A stretch of DNA of 64,000 nucleotides from Talinum fruticosum (lineage: Eukaryota > Streptophyta > Magnoliopsida > Caryophyllales > Talinaceae), in the NCBI GenBank assembly GCA_021018815.1, contig JAITYX010000025.1, positions 4,822,001 through 4,886,000 on the forward strand, given 5' to 3'. Positions 10,841 to 20,986 of the stretch are shown in pieces (position 1 is the stretch's first letter; each line of letters begins with the position of its first letter). Below the pieces are notes generated by a model. It did not search any database. It had not been told where the DNA came from and saw only the letters and a program-made list of their open reading frames with translations. The translations under genes were made by a program, and so were the position numbers.

Positions 10841-11943
10841 AACCATATTAGCCCTTTCTAGATATGATTTTTAATGGAGTAAACATGCATAAAAATCTCC
10901 TTATAACATTAATTTTTATTACTTATAAATTATTTACAATAAATTTAACTAAGTGTAACACGTTAATAATAGAATTGATGAAATAACGTCGGAATCTTAA
11001 AAAGTCATCAATAAATAATTCATTATCCAACACATTATTGACCTAACCTATCATTGACCTTATTTAAACGGGCCAAGCGGTTAAACCAATCGACTCAATG
11101 GGGTCCTGACGCAAATATTATAATGAAAGTTTTGAATATCTTGTTAATATTCATTTTAGAAAATACAAATACTATGCTTTTTTGTATAAATATGGACAAT
11201 TTAAAGCAAAAACATGTCGGGTTCATATAATTGACAACAGAAAATTAACCGACAAAAGGGCATTCTCAACCCGTTTGGTTGACCGGAAACCCGTATGACC
11301 CAATATCCGACTTCCCATAATTTACCCAACTTCGAAATACACCTAATTTTTATTTTACCCGAATCTGAAATACACCCGATTCGTATTTAACCTTCCCGCT
11401 AGAAGTCACATCTCTATATTCCATTGATGCATCTTTAAATTACTTTTTCAATCAACCACTGTTTTGCAATAAAAATTGGTTATGCTTAAAATTGAATGTA
11501 ATTTTACCCATAATTATGATAAAGTCACTAACGTGGCAATTAGTTATGGGCTCATGAAATGGCTGGTTATATGGCTATGCTATGTCAGTAGATGTCAGTC
11601 AAATGATATTGCATTCATTTGTGAGTAAGTGTGAAAGTTATGGTGCAAAAGATGCGCTACCTAGGTTGGCTGGTGCTCCACTTTCCCACCTTTCCATCCA
11701 AGTTTAATCCAAAGATGGGCACATATTCCCTCTTATAGTGAGGAATTGTATGTGTGTGTAGTGTATGCTTAGCTCTTTTGGGCTATGACATGTTTTCCAT
11801 CCGCTCTTGTTGTAGTTTAATGCATTGACCTGAGATAGGGACTCAATGAATTTGACAAACCTATTAAAAAAAAGTGTGAAAGTTATGATAAAAACAACAA
11901 GAAGAATTATTTCAGAATAAAGTGGTTCAGTAGCTCCTTTATA
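10841..11943. other. Interval without recognised gene
   Basis: AT-rich sequence with scattered ACCCGA words near 11270-11400. No ORF with recognisable similarity and no element ends were found. Confidence 0.4.
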
Positions 11944-12708
11944 ATGGCTTTCTTTTTCCTCATCATTTCTGTTCTAGGTAACAGAGCAGAGAAATTAGTA
12001 CTTCTAGCTAATTACTTATTAATTATTGGTAGGCTTGCGTTACTTTTGTTCCGGAAAACATTTATTGCAAATTCAGCATTTTCATCTCAAAATAATACAA
12101 TTATATAGTGTATAATAAGATGATTATTGAACCCATTTCGCAATAATTTTGTTGCTTGCTACCGATTGATCTTCTTGATTAATCATCAAGGCATGTCTTC
12201 ATATATACGACACCTTCTAAACTTTCTTCTACAGTAATAACAAACTTATTAAACAGGTGTTCTTCTTTAATGCCTAGTTAAATAACTATATGCTAACAAT
12301 AATATCTAAGTTGCTTGCTACTTTAATTATTCACTATGCCAATAGTTAATTTTCTTACACAACCTTTACTATACATATAAGGAGCGTTTAAAACCATCCA
12401 AGAATTTTGTCAAGCAAAATGATCAGTACAAAAGATTCGTTCAATTTTGCTTAAACTTAACAAGCATCACTGATAATAATTTCTGAAATGAAAAAACTTA
12501 ACGAACAATAATACGATGAACATTTAGCCCAACTAATGATGTTGATATGTATAGGGGTGTCAGTTATTTCAACTATAAAGTTTTTTGGAGTTGTTGCCAG
12601 AAACTTGTATTTAAATTGCATCTAGTCTTTATGCTCAATTTTAATTAAAAAGATAAATAATATTAATGGCATTGACATGGAGTATTTTCATATTTTTCTT
12701 CTGCGTGC
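11944..12708 (+). other. Possible remnant of the 5' side of the GDSL gene
   Basis: An ATG at 11944 opens a short hydrophobic stretch, MAFFFLIISVL, followed directly by AG|GTAACA, a good splice donor. It could be a leftover signal-peptide exon of the GDSL gene, since these enzymes are usually secreted. The catalytic GDS block expected shortly after a signal peptide was not found in this interval. The link to the gene is therefore only suggested by position and hydrophobicity. Confidence 0.25.
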
Positions 12709-13773
12709 ATGTTGGAAAAGCAGACTCTTTACTTGACTGGAGCAAGGAAGGTAGGTGTATTTGGAGTGGGACTAATTGGATGCACTCTAGCTGAAATTTC
12801 CATTTGGGGCACCAACGGATCGCTTTGTGTTGACAAGATCAATGAAGCTGCCCAAATGTTTAACGAGAGGTTAATTTCACTCATCGATGATTTTAACTCC
12901 AATTTTCCTGGTGCTCAATTTACTTATATTGGTACAGAAAGTAGGGATACAGGTGCGATCCGATAACTTATAAACTCAAACTTACTGCATATTCTACTGA
13001 TTGCAACCATAGTTTCCTTTCACTGAGACTAACCTTTAGACACCCGATTATGAAGTTCGAAATTTATCAATATAGAATACTCATGTCGATAAAATGATTT
13101 GAATTGTTTATTATAAAAATGTTCATCCTTTTTTTTTTTATTAATATTTTTTTATTTTTATAATATTGATAGTCAATAAATGCCAAACGTTGAGTTGATG
13201 AATTACGTATAAAGCAAGAAAAAATTTTAGATTTGAAGGAAAATAAACTTTGCTGACAATAACTTAGACTTATTTTTACTTATATTGGTACATGAAGTAG
13301 TGATACAGGTGCGATCCGATAACTTGTACACTCAAACTTTATTTTTAAATTTTCTTTGATTATTTGGGAATGACTTGACCTGTACCAAAAGAATTTGCAC
13401 TTTCACCTGTCGTAATAAACTTATTTGAAAAAAAACGTTTACTATACCTTACTCAACATATATAACTTGACCTGTTCAATTTTTAGGTTCTCTGGTATCG
13501 AACACAACGTGTTGCTCAGTAAGGGAAGACTTTCAATGTGAAAAGCTTAGCTTACCATGCCCGGAAAGAATGAATTACGTGTTTTGGGATGGTTTTCATC
13601 CAACAGAGCTAGTGAACATTGTCGCAGCAGAAGCAGCATACAATGCCACTGCCATGGGTTCCAATGACGTTCATCCAGTTGATATCAAAACCCTTGTGTC
13701 GCTTGATCATGGGATCAATATTGCTCAGCCAACTTATTCCAAAAGTGGTTCTCATCGCTATCTTTATTATTAA
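12709..13773 (+). pseudogene. GDSL esterase/lipase, 3' two exons only
   Basis: C-terminal part of a plant GDSL-type (SGNH) esterase/lipase, a secreted acyl-ester hydrolase family. The first exon (about 12721/12724-12952; an in-frame ATG lies at 12709) encodes GARKVGVFGVGLIGC, the block around the family's conserved GxGPIGC segment. The donor is CAG|GTGCGA at 12953 and the acceptor TTTTAG ends at 13486. The second exon, 13487-13773, encodes VSNTTCCSV and FWDGFHPTE, holding the catalytic Asp and His of the DxxH block, and stops at TAA 13771-13773. The join is in frame (phase 1). The exons with the catalytic Ser block (FGDS) and the Asn block are absent upstream. Proline of GxGPIGC is Leu here. 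No stop interrupts the two exons, so loss may be recent. Confidence 0.85.
13278..13345 (+). repeat. Intron copy of the exon/intron border of the GDSL gene
   Basis: The stretch starting TTTACTTATATTGGTACA and running through GATACAGGTGCGATCCGATA repeats 12919-12985 with few changes. It includes the end of the upstream exon and the splice donor, so the intron contains a second, near-identical donor site at about 13312. Confidence 0.8.
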
Positions 13774-14094
13774 AGACTACCACAACCATTGATCTACCTA
13801 GCAATGGCGCATTTCTTTGCTTTATCCTAAATAAATGCCTAGATCGACACACACTGTTGATGAAGAAGGCTGGAGTCTATGGCTTGTTATTTGTTAAATT
13901 CTAGCGTCTTTGATAACATTTGCATTTCAAACTGCATCCAATTAATGTAGAACATAGATGGTATTCAACTATGTTAGTCTTCTCTCTGTTTACTCTTTCC
14001 GTTAGACTTCTAAGAATACCACTATATTGTCTGCTTACCCAAAAGTAAAGGTGGGTAAGGACTATAAAAAACTGATGTAGTCAATAAAGAATTT
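13774..14094 (+). other. 3' flank of the GDSL remnant
   Basis: Non-coding; presumably 3' UTR and downstream sequence of the GDSL gene. AATAAA-like words occur near 13828 (TAAATAAATG) and 14082 (CAATAAAG). No other feature was seen. Confidence 0.4.
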
Positions 14095-14869
14095 ATGTAT
14101 AAACTAGCCCGGAATATCCTTATACATAAGTCCAATCTTTGGGTACAAGCCCATACTACTAACTATTTGCAAAGAGAAAAAGAGAAAATTTTCTTACATA
14201 CAAAAAGAAAAACGCGGATTCACGTTTGTGGAAAAGTTTATTCAATTGTAGAAAACTACTGCAGAAAGGCATCGTACGGAAATTAGGCTATGGGAACACT
14301 GTCTTCTTTTCGTATGATAACTTGATTGAAACTTGCCATTAAGTTGAGATCTTAGAAATCCCAAAAAGTTTACTCAATAGTAGAGAATTGCCGCAGAAAG
14401 GCATCGTATGGAAACTAGGCAATGGGAATATTATCTCATTTTGGTATGATAACTGGATTGTAAATCGCAATCAAGCTGAAATCTTATAAATCCCAAAAGA
14501 ATGTATTCCCAATCCTAAGTCCGAGGTTCGCGATTGTATTCATCATAGTAGTTGGGGGATATCACAAAACTGACACAGACCCTTAACAACCATCAAATTA
14601 TGAAGAAATTGCAAAGTATTGTTATCCCTGTCCACAATATGGAACTCTTTTTGTTGGGAACTAAATAGTTTTGAGGAGTTTCGTATTGGGTATCACATGA
14701 CGTCCACCGCAAGATATAGCCTCTTGGTAGCAGTTTAAGTGGATTATGAAAATTGATGATACCAAAATCAAAGTTTTCTTATTACAACTTTGTCATAAGG
14801 CGCTCCAAATAATAGGACCTCTTCTGAGAAAGGGCCTTATTATCGATTCATTTAGCTTTTTGTCTAGAT
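14095..14869 (+). pseudogene. LINE (non-LTR) pol 3' fragment, zf-RVT region
   Basis: Remnant of the region behind the reverse transcriptase of a plant L1-type retrotransposon. It shows QKGIVWKLGNGN followed by SFWYDNWI (about 14400-14460), the conserved 'W+LGNG..I.FW.DNW' block, and further on IKVFLLQLCHKAL (about 14765-14810), matching the zinc-binding zf-RVT segment. The WKLGNG block occurs twice because about 132 bp (14232-14363) was duplicated in tandem (14364-14494). Stops and frameshifts interrupt it. It ends where LTR-J begins. Confidence 0.7.
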
Positions 14870-15902
14870 TGAAAACTCAGGTATAATTCTTTATCTGTTT
14901 ATAATTTTGATTTCAAGTCATTCTAAGCTTTCAAGAAGCTTATCACTAAGTTTTCATTTCTGTGTGACCCACTCGAAACTATCTATTAAGTATAACGCAC
15001 TTAACTATGTTTTTGACCCATTCAAACACAACTTATAATAGTGACATGAGTAAATAATTTCACAAACACCTTATATTATGAGTACGGACTTAGTGTTCTA
15101 ATTAAAAATGAATTACAATGTTAATTCTCTTTTCTAAGTCAGTTTATTGAATGAAACTAATTACTTGATCAAATTTATGCATTCCGATTGTTTATTCTTA
15201 TTAACTTGATCATTTAAAGGATTGACTTAAGATGGAATTTACACATAATGAATGTTAGACTCGTAAAATTTCATTTATTTAGGCTGAAGATAATTAAGTG
15301 CTTAATTACTTTAAATTAATTATTATCTTTGCTTAATCTTGGACCAAAGTATTTTTCTACTTTGAGTACCACTTTGATTTGCTTTTGTAGGTTAATTAAA
15401 GTATTTTAATATGATTTTGAAAAGCAAAAGCAACCGGTTTCTAGTCTGTTAAACACTAGCGGACGTGAAAAGCAACATTTCGGACAAGGCTCAAACACCG
15501 TGTTAGGGTTGTTTGTTTCCAAATCCGAGTAAACTTTAACTTTGAGTCCAATGGTTGTTTCCACCCCGCATTTCAGTCACAACCAGATGGGTTGGACCAC
15601 TTTGAGCCAAGGACCACCACACGACGTTCATATTACAATGAATCCTTTTCGAGGGACTTAGACTAGTCGTTACAATGGCTATTGAAGCTCACCAGTTTCG
15701 GACAAGCCTCAACGGCTAATCTACTCAGCTCTGTCTAAATAGAAACCTCTCTACAAGATTTGAAGATTGCTTGTTGAACATTGAAAAACACTTACTTAGT
15801 GCATATTTACTCAATCTTCGATTACAACTCCAATTCTTTAGTTTCCGCTTTCGATTTGTAATGAGAAAGTCTTTTAATTACTTCTAGTCTTCCTATTCTG
15901 TA
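14870..15902 (+). repeat. LTR-J, copia LTR fragment in plus orientation
   Basis: Begins TGAAAACTCAGGTATAA, the U3 end of the family LTR. It contains the complement of blocks seen in the minus-strand LTRs (AAGTGCTTAATTA near 15297, CTTGGACCAAAGTATTTT near 15339, the GAAACCTCTC segment after a decayed TATA box near 15740). It stops at 15902, where the CACTA transposon starts; the rest of the LTR is not found after that transposon. Confidence 0.75.
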
Positions 15903-16145
15903 CACTACTACGTAAATCACTTTTAACGTTGGGTCTTTAACGACGGTTAAAAGGACAAACCGTCATGAAAACTAGACCGGTGACATTTTTGTAAATAACC
16001 TAGGTGTTTTGAAGCACATATGACGACGATTCTTACATTAGAACCGTCGTCTTATGTGTTGGGCATTTTATGGATGGCGGTTCTTCTCATAGAACCATCG
16101 TCATATGTTAGATATGACCACGGTTCGTGAAAGAACCATCATCAA
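15903..16145. repeat. CACTA terminal and subterminal repeats
   Basis: After CACTACTACG come several copies of a GACGACGGTTCT-type word in alternating orientation. 16021-16051 pairs GACGACGATTCT with AGAACCGTCGTC; similar hairpins lie at about 16073-16108 and 16117-16144. Subterminal repeats of this kind are binding sites for the element's own TNPA-type protein in the CACTA family; binding here is inferred. Confidence 0.7.
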
Positions 16146-17388
16146 ATTTCTTTCGAAACGGATCTAAAAACTTGTGAAAGTACCTGCTATTTCCACGCCC
16201 ACTTCATCTCGCTATATACTCTTGGTGTTATCGTTCTCCACCGTTCACTTTTGTCCACAACTCGGATTTAGGTCCGCTCGGAGTCCCCGATAAGTAATCG
16301 CGCTGTTGTTCCTCTTGTTGTTTAATTTCCGTTTCGCTCACTCATCATCTCTCCTCTTTCTTGTAGTCTGTCTTAGTATTTGCCACCGATGGTTGTGTAT
16401 GTCGCCGTTGTTTTCCTCCTTCATTGTCGCCGTTGGTTTCGTCGTTCATTGTCGTTGTTGTTTTCCTCGTTCTTATGGTATAAATCTTTATCCTTTCTTA
16501 TTTTTCCGCTTTAAGTTGTTTACAAGATTTAATATAGTTAAATGGTGAACATATTTGGGGTAATGATGTGAATGTTGAGAATGTGGGTAGTGTTTGAGAT
16601 TGTTGAAATGTTAAATCTTTGTTGAAAAATGTTGAATATTGACAATGTGTGAATGTTGAGAAAGTAGGTAACATTTGTTTAGTTTATTAAGTTGGAAATT
16701 CGTGAAATGTTAGAAATTTTGAGAAATGGGTTTAAGATTTTAGGATTTAATTTATAGGGAAATAGAATGATAGTTAATGATGGTAAATTGAAAGAGTGCA
16801 TCCAAATTTGTTTAGGGTTTTAGAGAAATAGAAAGATAATTTGAATATTATTCGATTAATGGCATGCTTCATTAAATTATCGTATGTATTTCATAAGTTT
16901 AGAGAACCCGTTCAAACATATGTATATAACATTTATGATATTAGCTTGGTATGTATAGGTTTTTAATTGTCCGTCTCGGACAGTTTGAGAAATAATATGA
17001 TAATAGGTTGTGAGGTTATTATTATCTTATCATAAATTTGATAAGATATCATGGCGCTCATTTTCCCTCTCGTTCTTCCCGTGCAATTATGATGACGATG
17101 GGTTTAATGTGTGTATCTTTACTTCGTTACCATAATTAAGTAAGGATATACATATTAGCCAATTTGTTTTCATATGTTGTACTTGAAGAACTAAGGGAAA
17201 TGCTGATGGAATTTTGTCAAATGTGTGATAAGATTTTGCTACACGGTTTAGGGTTATATTATTCTTGAATGAGTTTAGGACCATCTATCCTCGTAGAAGG
17301 ATCGTAGGCTCATATCATATTATTGTGCATAAGTACATATTTCTTGAACTATATGTGGTGAATTGCTTCTCATGTTTATGGGTAAGGT

Positions 17389-18395
17389 ATGGATCGAGCG
17401 TGGGTTTATAACGATAGGAGGAGTGTAGAATATCATGAGGGTGTTAACAACTTTCTAGAGATTGCAGTCGAACATGCCGCCAAATTCGGAGAACAGTCCA
17501 TATTCCGTCCGTGTTTAAGGTGTTTCAACTCCTCAAGATTCCCCCTAAGGTTGTAAAAGGTTACCTATATCAGCATGAGTTTGACGGAACTTATAAGGTA
17601 TGGGTGTGGCATGGGAAAGAGGAGTGCTGGGAATATAACCGTACGAGAGGAAGATGAAGGGTATGATGAAAATGAAGCCAGCAGTAGTATGGAATTAGAA
17701 GATCGTCCCGAAGATCTAGTTCGTGTAGTAGAACGTGATTTAGTCGATAAACCACACGTATTGGAGCAATTGTTAGTCGATTCGGAGAAGCCTCTTTACC
17801 CCGGATATGATAAATATACCTGTTTATTAGCCGTGTTGAGATTGATGAACTTGAAAATGACTAACGGCTGGAGTGACAAAAGTTTCATGGACTTGTTCGG
17901 TGTGGTCAATGATATACTCCCGTAAGGCAATGTCCTTCCAAATGGTACATATGAGGTAAAGAGGATGTTGTGTCCAATGGGCATGGGGTATAAGAAGATA
18001 CATGCTTGCCCCAACGATTGCATATTGTACCGAAAAGAATATACACATAGACACGCATGTCCTAAGTGTGGTGTACCTTGATACAAAATGAAAAACATCT
18101 ATCGAGAGAGTGTTGAGGGACCTCCCGCAAGGTGTTGTGGTACTTGCCGATAATACCGAGGTTTAAATGCCTTTTTCAAGTGCAATTGATTCGAAGAACT
18201 TGACATGGCATGCCGACGGAAGAGTTTGTGATGACAAGCTAGTCATCCTGCTGATTCTCCTCAATGGAAGAAGATCGATTCACTGTTCTCGGAATTTGGT
18301 GGGAAAGCATAGAATCTACGTTTGGGTCTTTGTACGGACGGAATAAAGCCCCACGGTGACCTAGCGAGCACAACTGTTGGCCCGTTCTTTTCGAG
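17389..18395 (+). pseudogene. CACTA TNP2-type transposase, N-terminal half
   Basis: Cut-and-paste transposase. The ATG at 17389 follows an acceptor-like AG and gives MDRAWVYNDRRSVEYHEGV, the start of the transposase-associated domain. That domain continues with the CLRCFN cysteine pair and, after a frameshift, GYLYQHEFDGTYKVWVWHG. An acidic linker (DEGYDENEASSSMELED) and the open stretch to 17925 (MTNGWSDKSFMDLFGVVNDILP) match the usual TNP2 order. The piece 18250-18380 (SPQWKKIDSLFSEFG, NLRLGLCTDGIKPHG) is the entry to the catalytic domain. Everything after it is lost. There are stops and at least three frame changes. Confidence 0.85.
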
Positions 18396-19080
18396 GTAAT
18401 GGAATGTCTTGGAATAGTTAACGGTGCAACTAGCCACCCATAACTTTGAACGCGAAGCTTGATTCTGGTGGCATATGGTTAAGCCTCGCGAGGAGGATTT
18501 GCAATGACCTGGCCGAACTTAAGGAATCACTCGGAGGCGAAATATTATCCTAACGACGTCAAATGGGCTAAGGAGCAAGAATTCCTCCACCTTAAGCAAG
18601 GAGATGACATGAGCATGGTAGAATATGCTTGCTAAGTTTAACAAGCTAAGTCAATTTGCACTATCCTAGTTGGCAACCGAAGAGATGTGAATGGACAGAG
18701 TTCGAACATAGGTTAAGGCCCAAGCTCAACAATAAAGTGGTCGGGCATATTTTCATGAATTTTCAGGAAATGTACCAAAGGGCTTTTAAGATTGAAAGGG
18801 TGCTGAACGAGAGTACAACGCTAAAGACAGCCCAACTCCAAACCAAAAGGAGGTCCAGGTATGGTGATATTGACTCTCAATCCGGTCAAGCTACAAAGAG
18901 ATGCGACACACAAGGTAATTCCTCCCGAGCTCAACAATCGTCTAAGGGGAAGATCGAAGACTTTGTAAAAAGTGTGGCCGCCGACACTTAGAAGTAGGTA
19001 TAGGAGAAAAGGGATTGTGCTTTGGGTACGGGGATATGGACATTTCGTAGCCAATTGTCCCCAAGAAGTCAACACTAATT
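18396..19080 (+). pseudogene. Gypsy gag
   Basis: Retrotransposon gag domain: WPNLRNHSEAKYYPNDVKWA-like sequence near 18510-18570, EFLHLKQGDDMSMVEYA-like near 18580-18635, and the open stretch 18656-18991 with FEHRLRPKLNNKVVGHIF and MYQRAFKIERVLNES, typical of plant chromovirus gag. A zinc-knuckle region follows at 18955-19075 (GHFVANCPQE at its end). Many frameshifts; the start is lost at the CACTA junction. Confidence 0.8.
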
Positions 19081-19239
19081 AGAATGTTGTGCGTAAGCAA
19101 CAGCGTAACCCCCAATCCTTCTTGTAGCAAGGTCAATCCTCTGTTGGTAGAAAGCCATAGCACATAAAAGAGTCTACAACATCATTAAAGAAGGAAGGGA
19201 AGACACCAGCGACCTTAACACTCCCGATGAGGAAATGGA

Positions 19240-19600
19240 GAACCCTAACGACGTAGCAACAGTACAGTACCCCTTGACAGCTTCCATGCCTATGTTTTAT
19301 TTCATTCAAGAGCTACCTTTTTCTTTGTAAATTTTGAATTTGCTAAGAAATCATCGTGTAACCCTCCTACGACGAATGTTGGACTTCGCGTATCGACTCC
19401 AATAGGGTCGATAACTCAAACTAACATGATCTATAGGAATCGCCAGCTACGTATAAGCGGAAGAACTCTTTCGATAGACTTGAGGGAGCTAGCGATACGG
19501 GATTTTGACATTATCCTTAGGATGGACTGGCTATCAAAACATAAGCGGTCATAGAGTGTAGCCACGCGTTAGTATCTATGTCGACCCCGAGGGAGAATGA
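19240..19600 (+). pseudogene. Gypsy protease remnant
   Basis: Near 19475-19540 the plus strand reads LRELAIRDFDIILRMDWLSKH, the conserved end of the gypsy aspartic protease domain (family form: DVILGMDWL). The active-site DSG part upstream is not clearly preserved. After about 19600 the sequence jumps to the end of integrase. Confidence 0.65.
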
Positions 19601-19609
19601 ATACCTTCA

Positions 19610-20170
19610 AAGGTTGGAATGATAGTTCAATCCATAGAAGCGATCAAGGTAATATGGGAAAGGTTGCAAGCTGCCTAAGATAGACAAGAGAGTATGCGGA
19701 TCCGAAGTAGAGACCCGTGGAGTTCCAAGTTGGGAATCATGTATTTTGAAGAGTTTCTCCGCTAAAGATGTAGCTTGAGATTTGGGAAGAAGGGTGAACT
19801 TAGCCCTAGACTCATAAAGCCATTCCAAATTTTGTAGAGAAGTGGTCCCGACATGTTGACTTCACCACCATCTCTCCAAGAATTCATGGGGTCTTCCATG
19901 TGACTAACCTTCGCGAATGTGTGTCGAATCCGGAGCATATCATCAAACATAAACCTTTGAAGATCAAGGAGGATCTTAGACCTGAAGAAGAATCGATCGA
20001 GAATCTCACAAAGACAAGAGCGAAGTTTAGACCTAAGATCGTTCCGTATGTCAAAGTACTCGGAAACGCCATACGTTAGTACAAGCGACATGGGAACTTG
20101 AACGTGAAGTGCGGGAGAAATATCCCGCTCTAATTACATTCGGTATCAAATTCGAGGACGAAATTTTTTA
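19610..20170 (+). pseudogene. Gypsy integrase C-terminal region
   Basis: The plus strand shows KVIWERLQAA near 19645, LRFGKKGELSPRLIKPFQIL near 19775-19830 (the GPF/Y module of gypsy integrases), IHGVFHVTNLRECVSNPEH near 19890-19940, and the tail ATWELEREVREKYPAL, FEDEIF ending in TAA at about 20170. These are in different frames. The catalytic core and everything before it to protease have been deleted. Confidence 0.8.
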
Positions 20171-20184
20171 AAGAAGGGGAGAAA
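20171..20184 (+). other. Polypurine tract of the gypsy element
   Basis: AAGAAGGGGAGAAA directly precedes the LTR start TGTGAGACCC. Its position between the end of pol and the LTR is that of the plus-strand primer for reverse transcription. Confidence 0.8.
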
Positions 20185-20660
20185 TGTGAGACCCAAAATT
20201 TTAAGTAGGTTAAGTATATGATTAAATTAAATCAAGTAATTGATGCATAAATTATTTTATTTAGTACGAGTTCTTAATCGTACTCACTTTTATAAATTAG
20301 CGGATTATCTTGCTTCCTCCCGATTCCCCTCCCGGACCCGATAATTAAACCCGAGGCAACTTCTAATTTATTATCTCAATTTCACCTTGAGATAATCCTA
20401 ACAAAAAAAAGAGAAGAAAAGGAGACTAACTACGTGGGTAAGGGAGATGAGAGATTAGTGTAAGTAGTGGTGTGTTGGTAGTCCGTGGAAAAGCCACAAC
20501 AAAAAATGGAAAAGAAGGGATTAAGCGGAAAGAGAGGAGGAAAGGGGTCGGGGAAAGAAAAGAAGGAAGGCAGCGAAAGAAAGAAGAGGGAAACAGAGGA
20601 ACCGAAACAGAACAGGGGAACAAAAGAAAGGAGAGGAAAGGGAGGATCGGGCGAGGGAGA
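20185..20660 (+). repeat. Start of gypsy 3' LTR (purine-rich)
   Basis: Starts TGTGAGACCC, as expected after the polypurine tract. The second half (20400-20660) is strongly purine-rich on the plus strand, like the minus strand of the LTRs at 31334-33965 and 38440-41566. It is cut short by the AC/AG microsatellite; no LTR end is present. Confidence 0.75.

Positions 20661-20713
<53 letters not shown>
20661..20713. repeat. Compound microsatellite (AC)n(AG)n
   Basis: About eight AC units followed by about 13 AG units and an imperfect GA tail. It marks the joint between the gypsy LTR and the copia gag fragment. Confidence 0.95.
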
Positions 20714-20721
20714 ATGGTGTA

Positions 20722-20928
20722 CTCCGATTTACGCTTAGGCATAGATCTTGCACCTTCCATCTTCATTGGGATGTAGTTCCCATTCTTGATGACGTTCCGG
20801 ACTTCTTCATCATTATCGAGTAGAAAGCATTCCGTCATCTTCTTCCATTGTGCAAAGTTTGACCCCTTGAATTTAGGTGGTTTGGTAGATGATCTTCCTT
20901 CATCGAACTCTCCAATGTTCTCAACCAT
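20722..20928 (-). pseudogene. Copia gag N-terminal fragment
   Basis: The start codon at 20926-20928 gives MVENIGEFDEGRSS, then KPPKFKGSNFAQWKKMTECF and DEEVRNVIKNGNYIPMKMEG, the first 70 or so residues of the family gag with the reading frame intact. The rest of the element is missing: coding sequence stops at the microsatellite. It belongs to the LTR starting at 20987, with a shortened primer-binding site (GGCTCGATACTAA on the plus strand) between them. Confidence 0.85.
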
Positions 20929-20986
20929 TTGATCTTTAGACCTTTGGATTGCAAGATCGTTTTGAAAGGCTAGGCTCGATACTAAT

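Larger units (their letters stand above)
15903..18395 (+). mobile_element. CACTA (En/Spm) DNA transposon, 5' part
   Basis: Begins with the diagnostic terminal inverted repeat CACTACTACG at 15903, directly inside copia LTR-J. It has subterminal inverted repeats to about 16145, a non-coding 5' region with a possible TATA box at about 16212 (GCTATATACTC), then a TNP2-type transposase from 17389. The 3' half, including the right terminal repeat, is missing: at about 18395 the sequence changes to gypsy gag. Three bases before the element (GTA) are the expected left target duplication, with no right copy to compare. Confidence 0.8.
18396..20660 (+). mobile_element. Ty3/gypsy element, chromovirus-like, internally deleted
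   Basis: Plus-strand remnant with gag, protease, integrase C-terminus, polypurine tract and the beginning of a 3' LTR. Reverse transcriptase, RNase H and the integrase core are missing between about 19600 and 19625. The C-terminal region with a HVTNLREC-like segment and the ending FEDEIF matches Tekay/Del-type chromoviruses. The left side abuts truncated CACTA sequence; the right side ends in a microsatellite. Confidence 0.8.

Noticed and set aside
16306..16548. 80-codon opening rich in Phe, Leu and Cys
   Set aside because: Lies in the non-coding 5' region of the CACTA element, T-rich, and unrelated to any CACTA protein I know.
19607..20091. Minus-strand openings of 62-109 codons
   Set aside because: Antisense to the gypsy integrase C-terminus, which has recognisable motifs on the plus strand.
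20521..20721. Minus-strand extension of copia gag into Ser/Leu-rich sequence
   Set aside because: The true gag similarity ends at about 20722; the extension translates the microsatellite and LTR.
20472..20823. Plus-strand lysine/glutamate-rich openings across the microsatellite
   Set aside because: Made of the purine-rich gypsy LTR plus the (AG)n repeat and the antisense of copia gag; a chance fusion.
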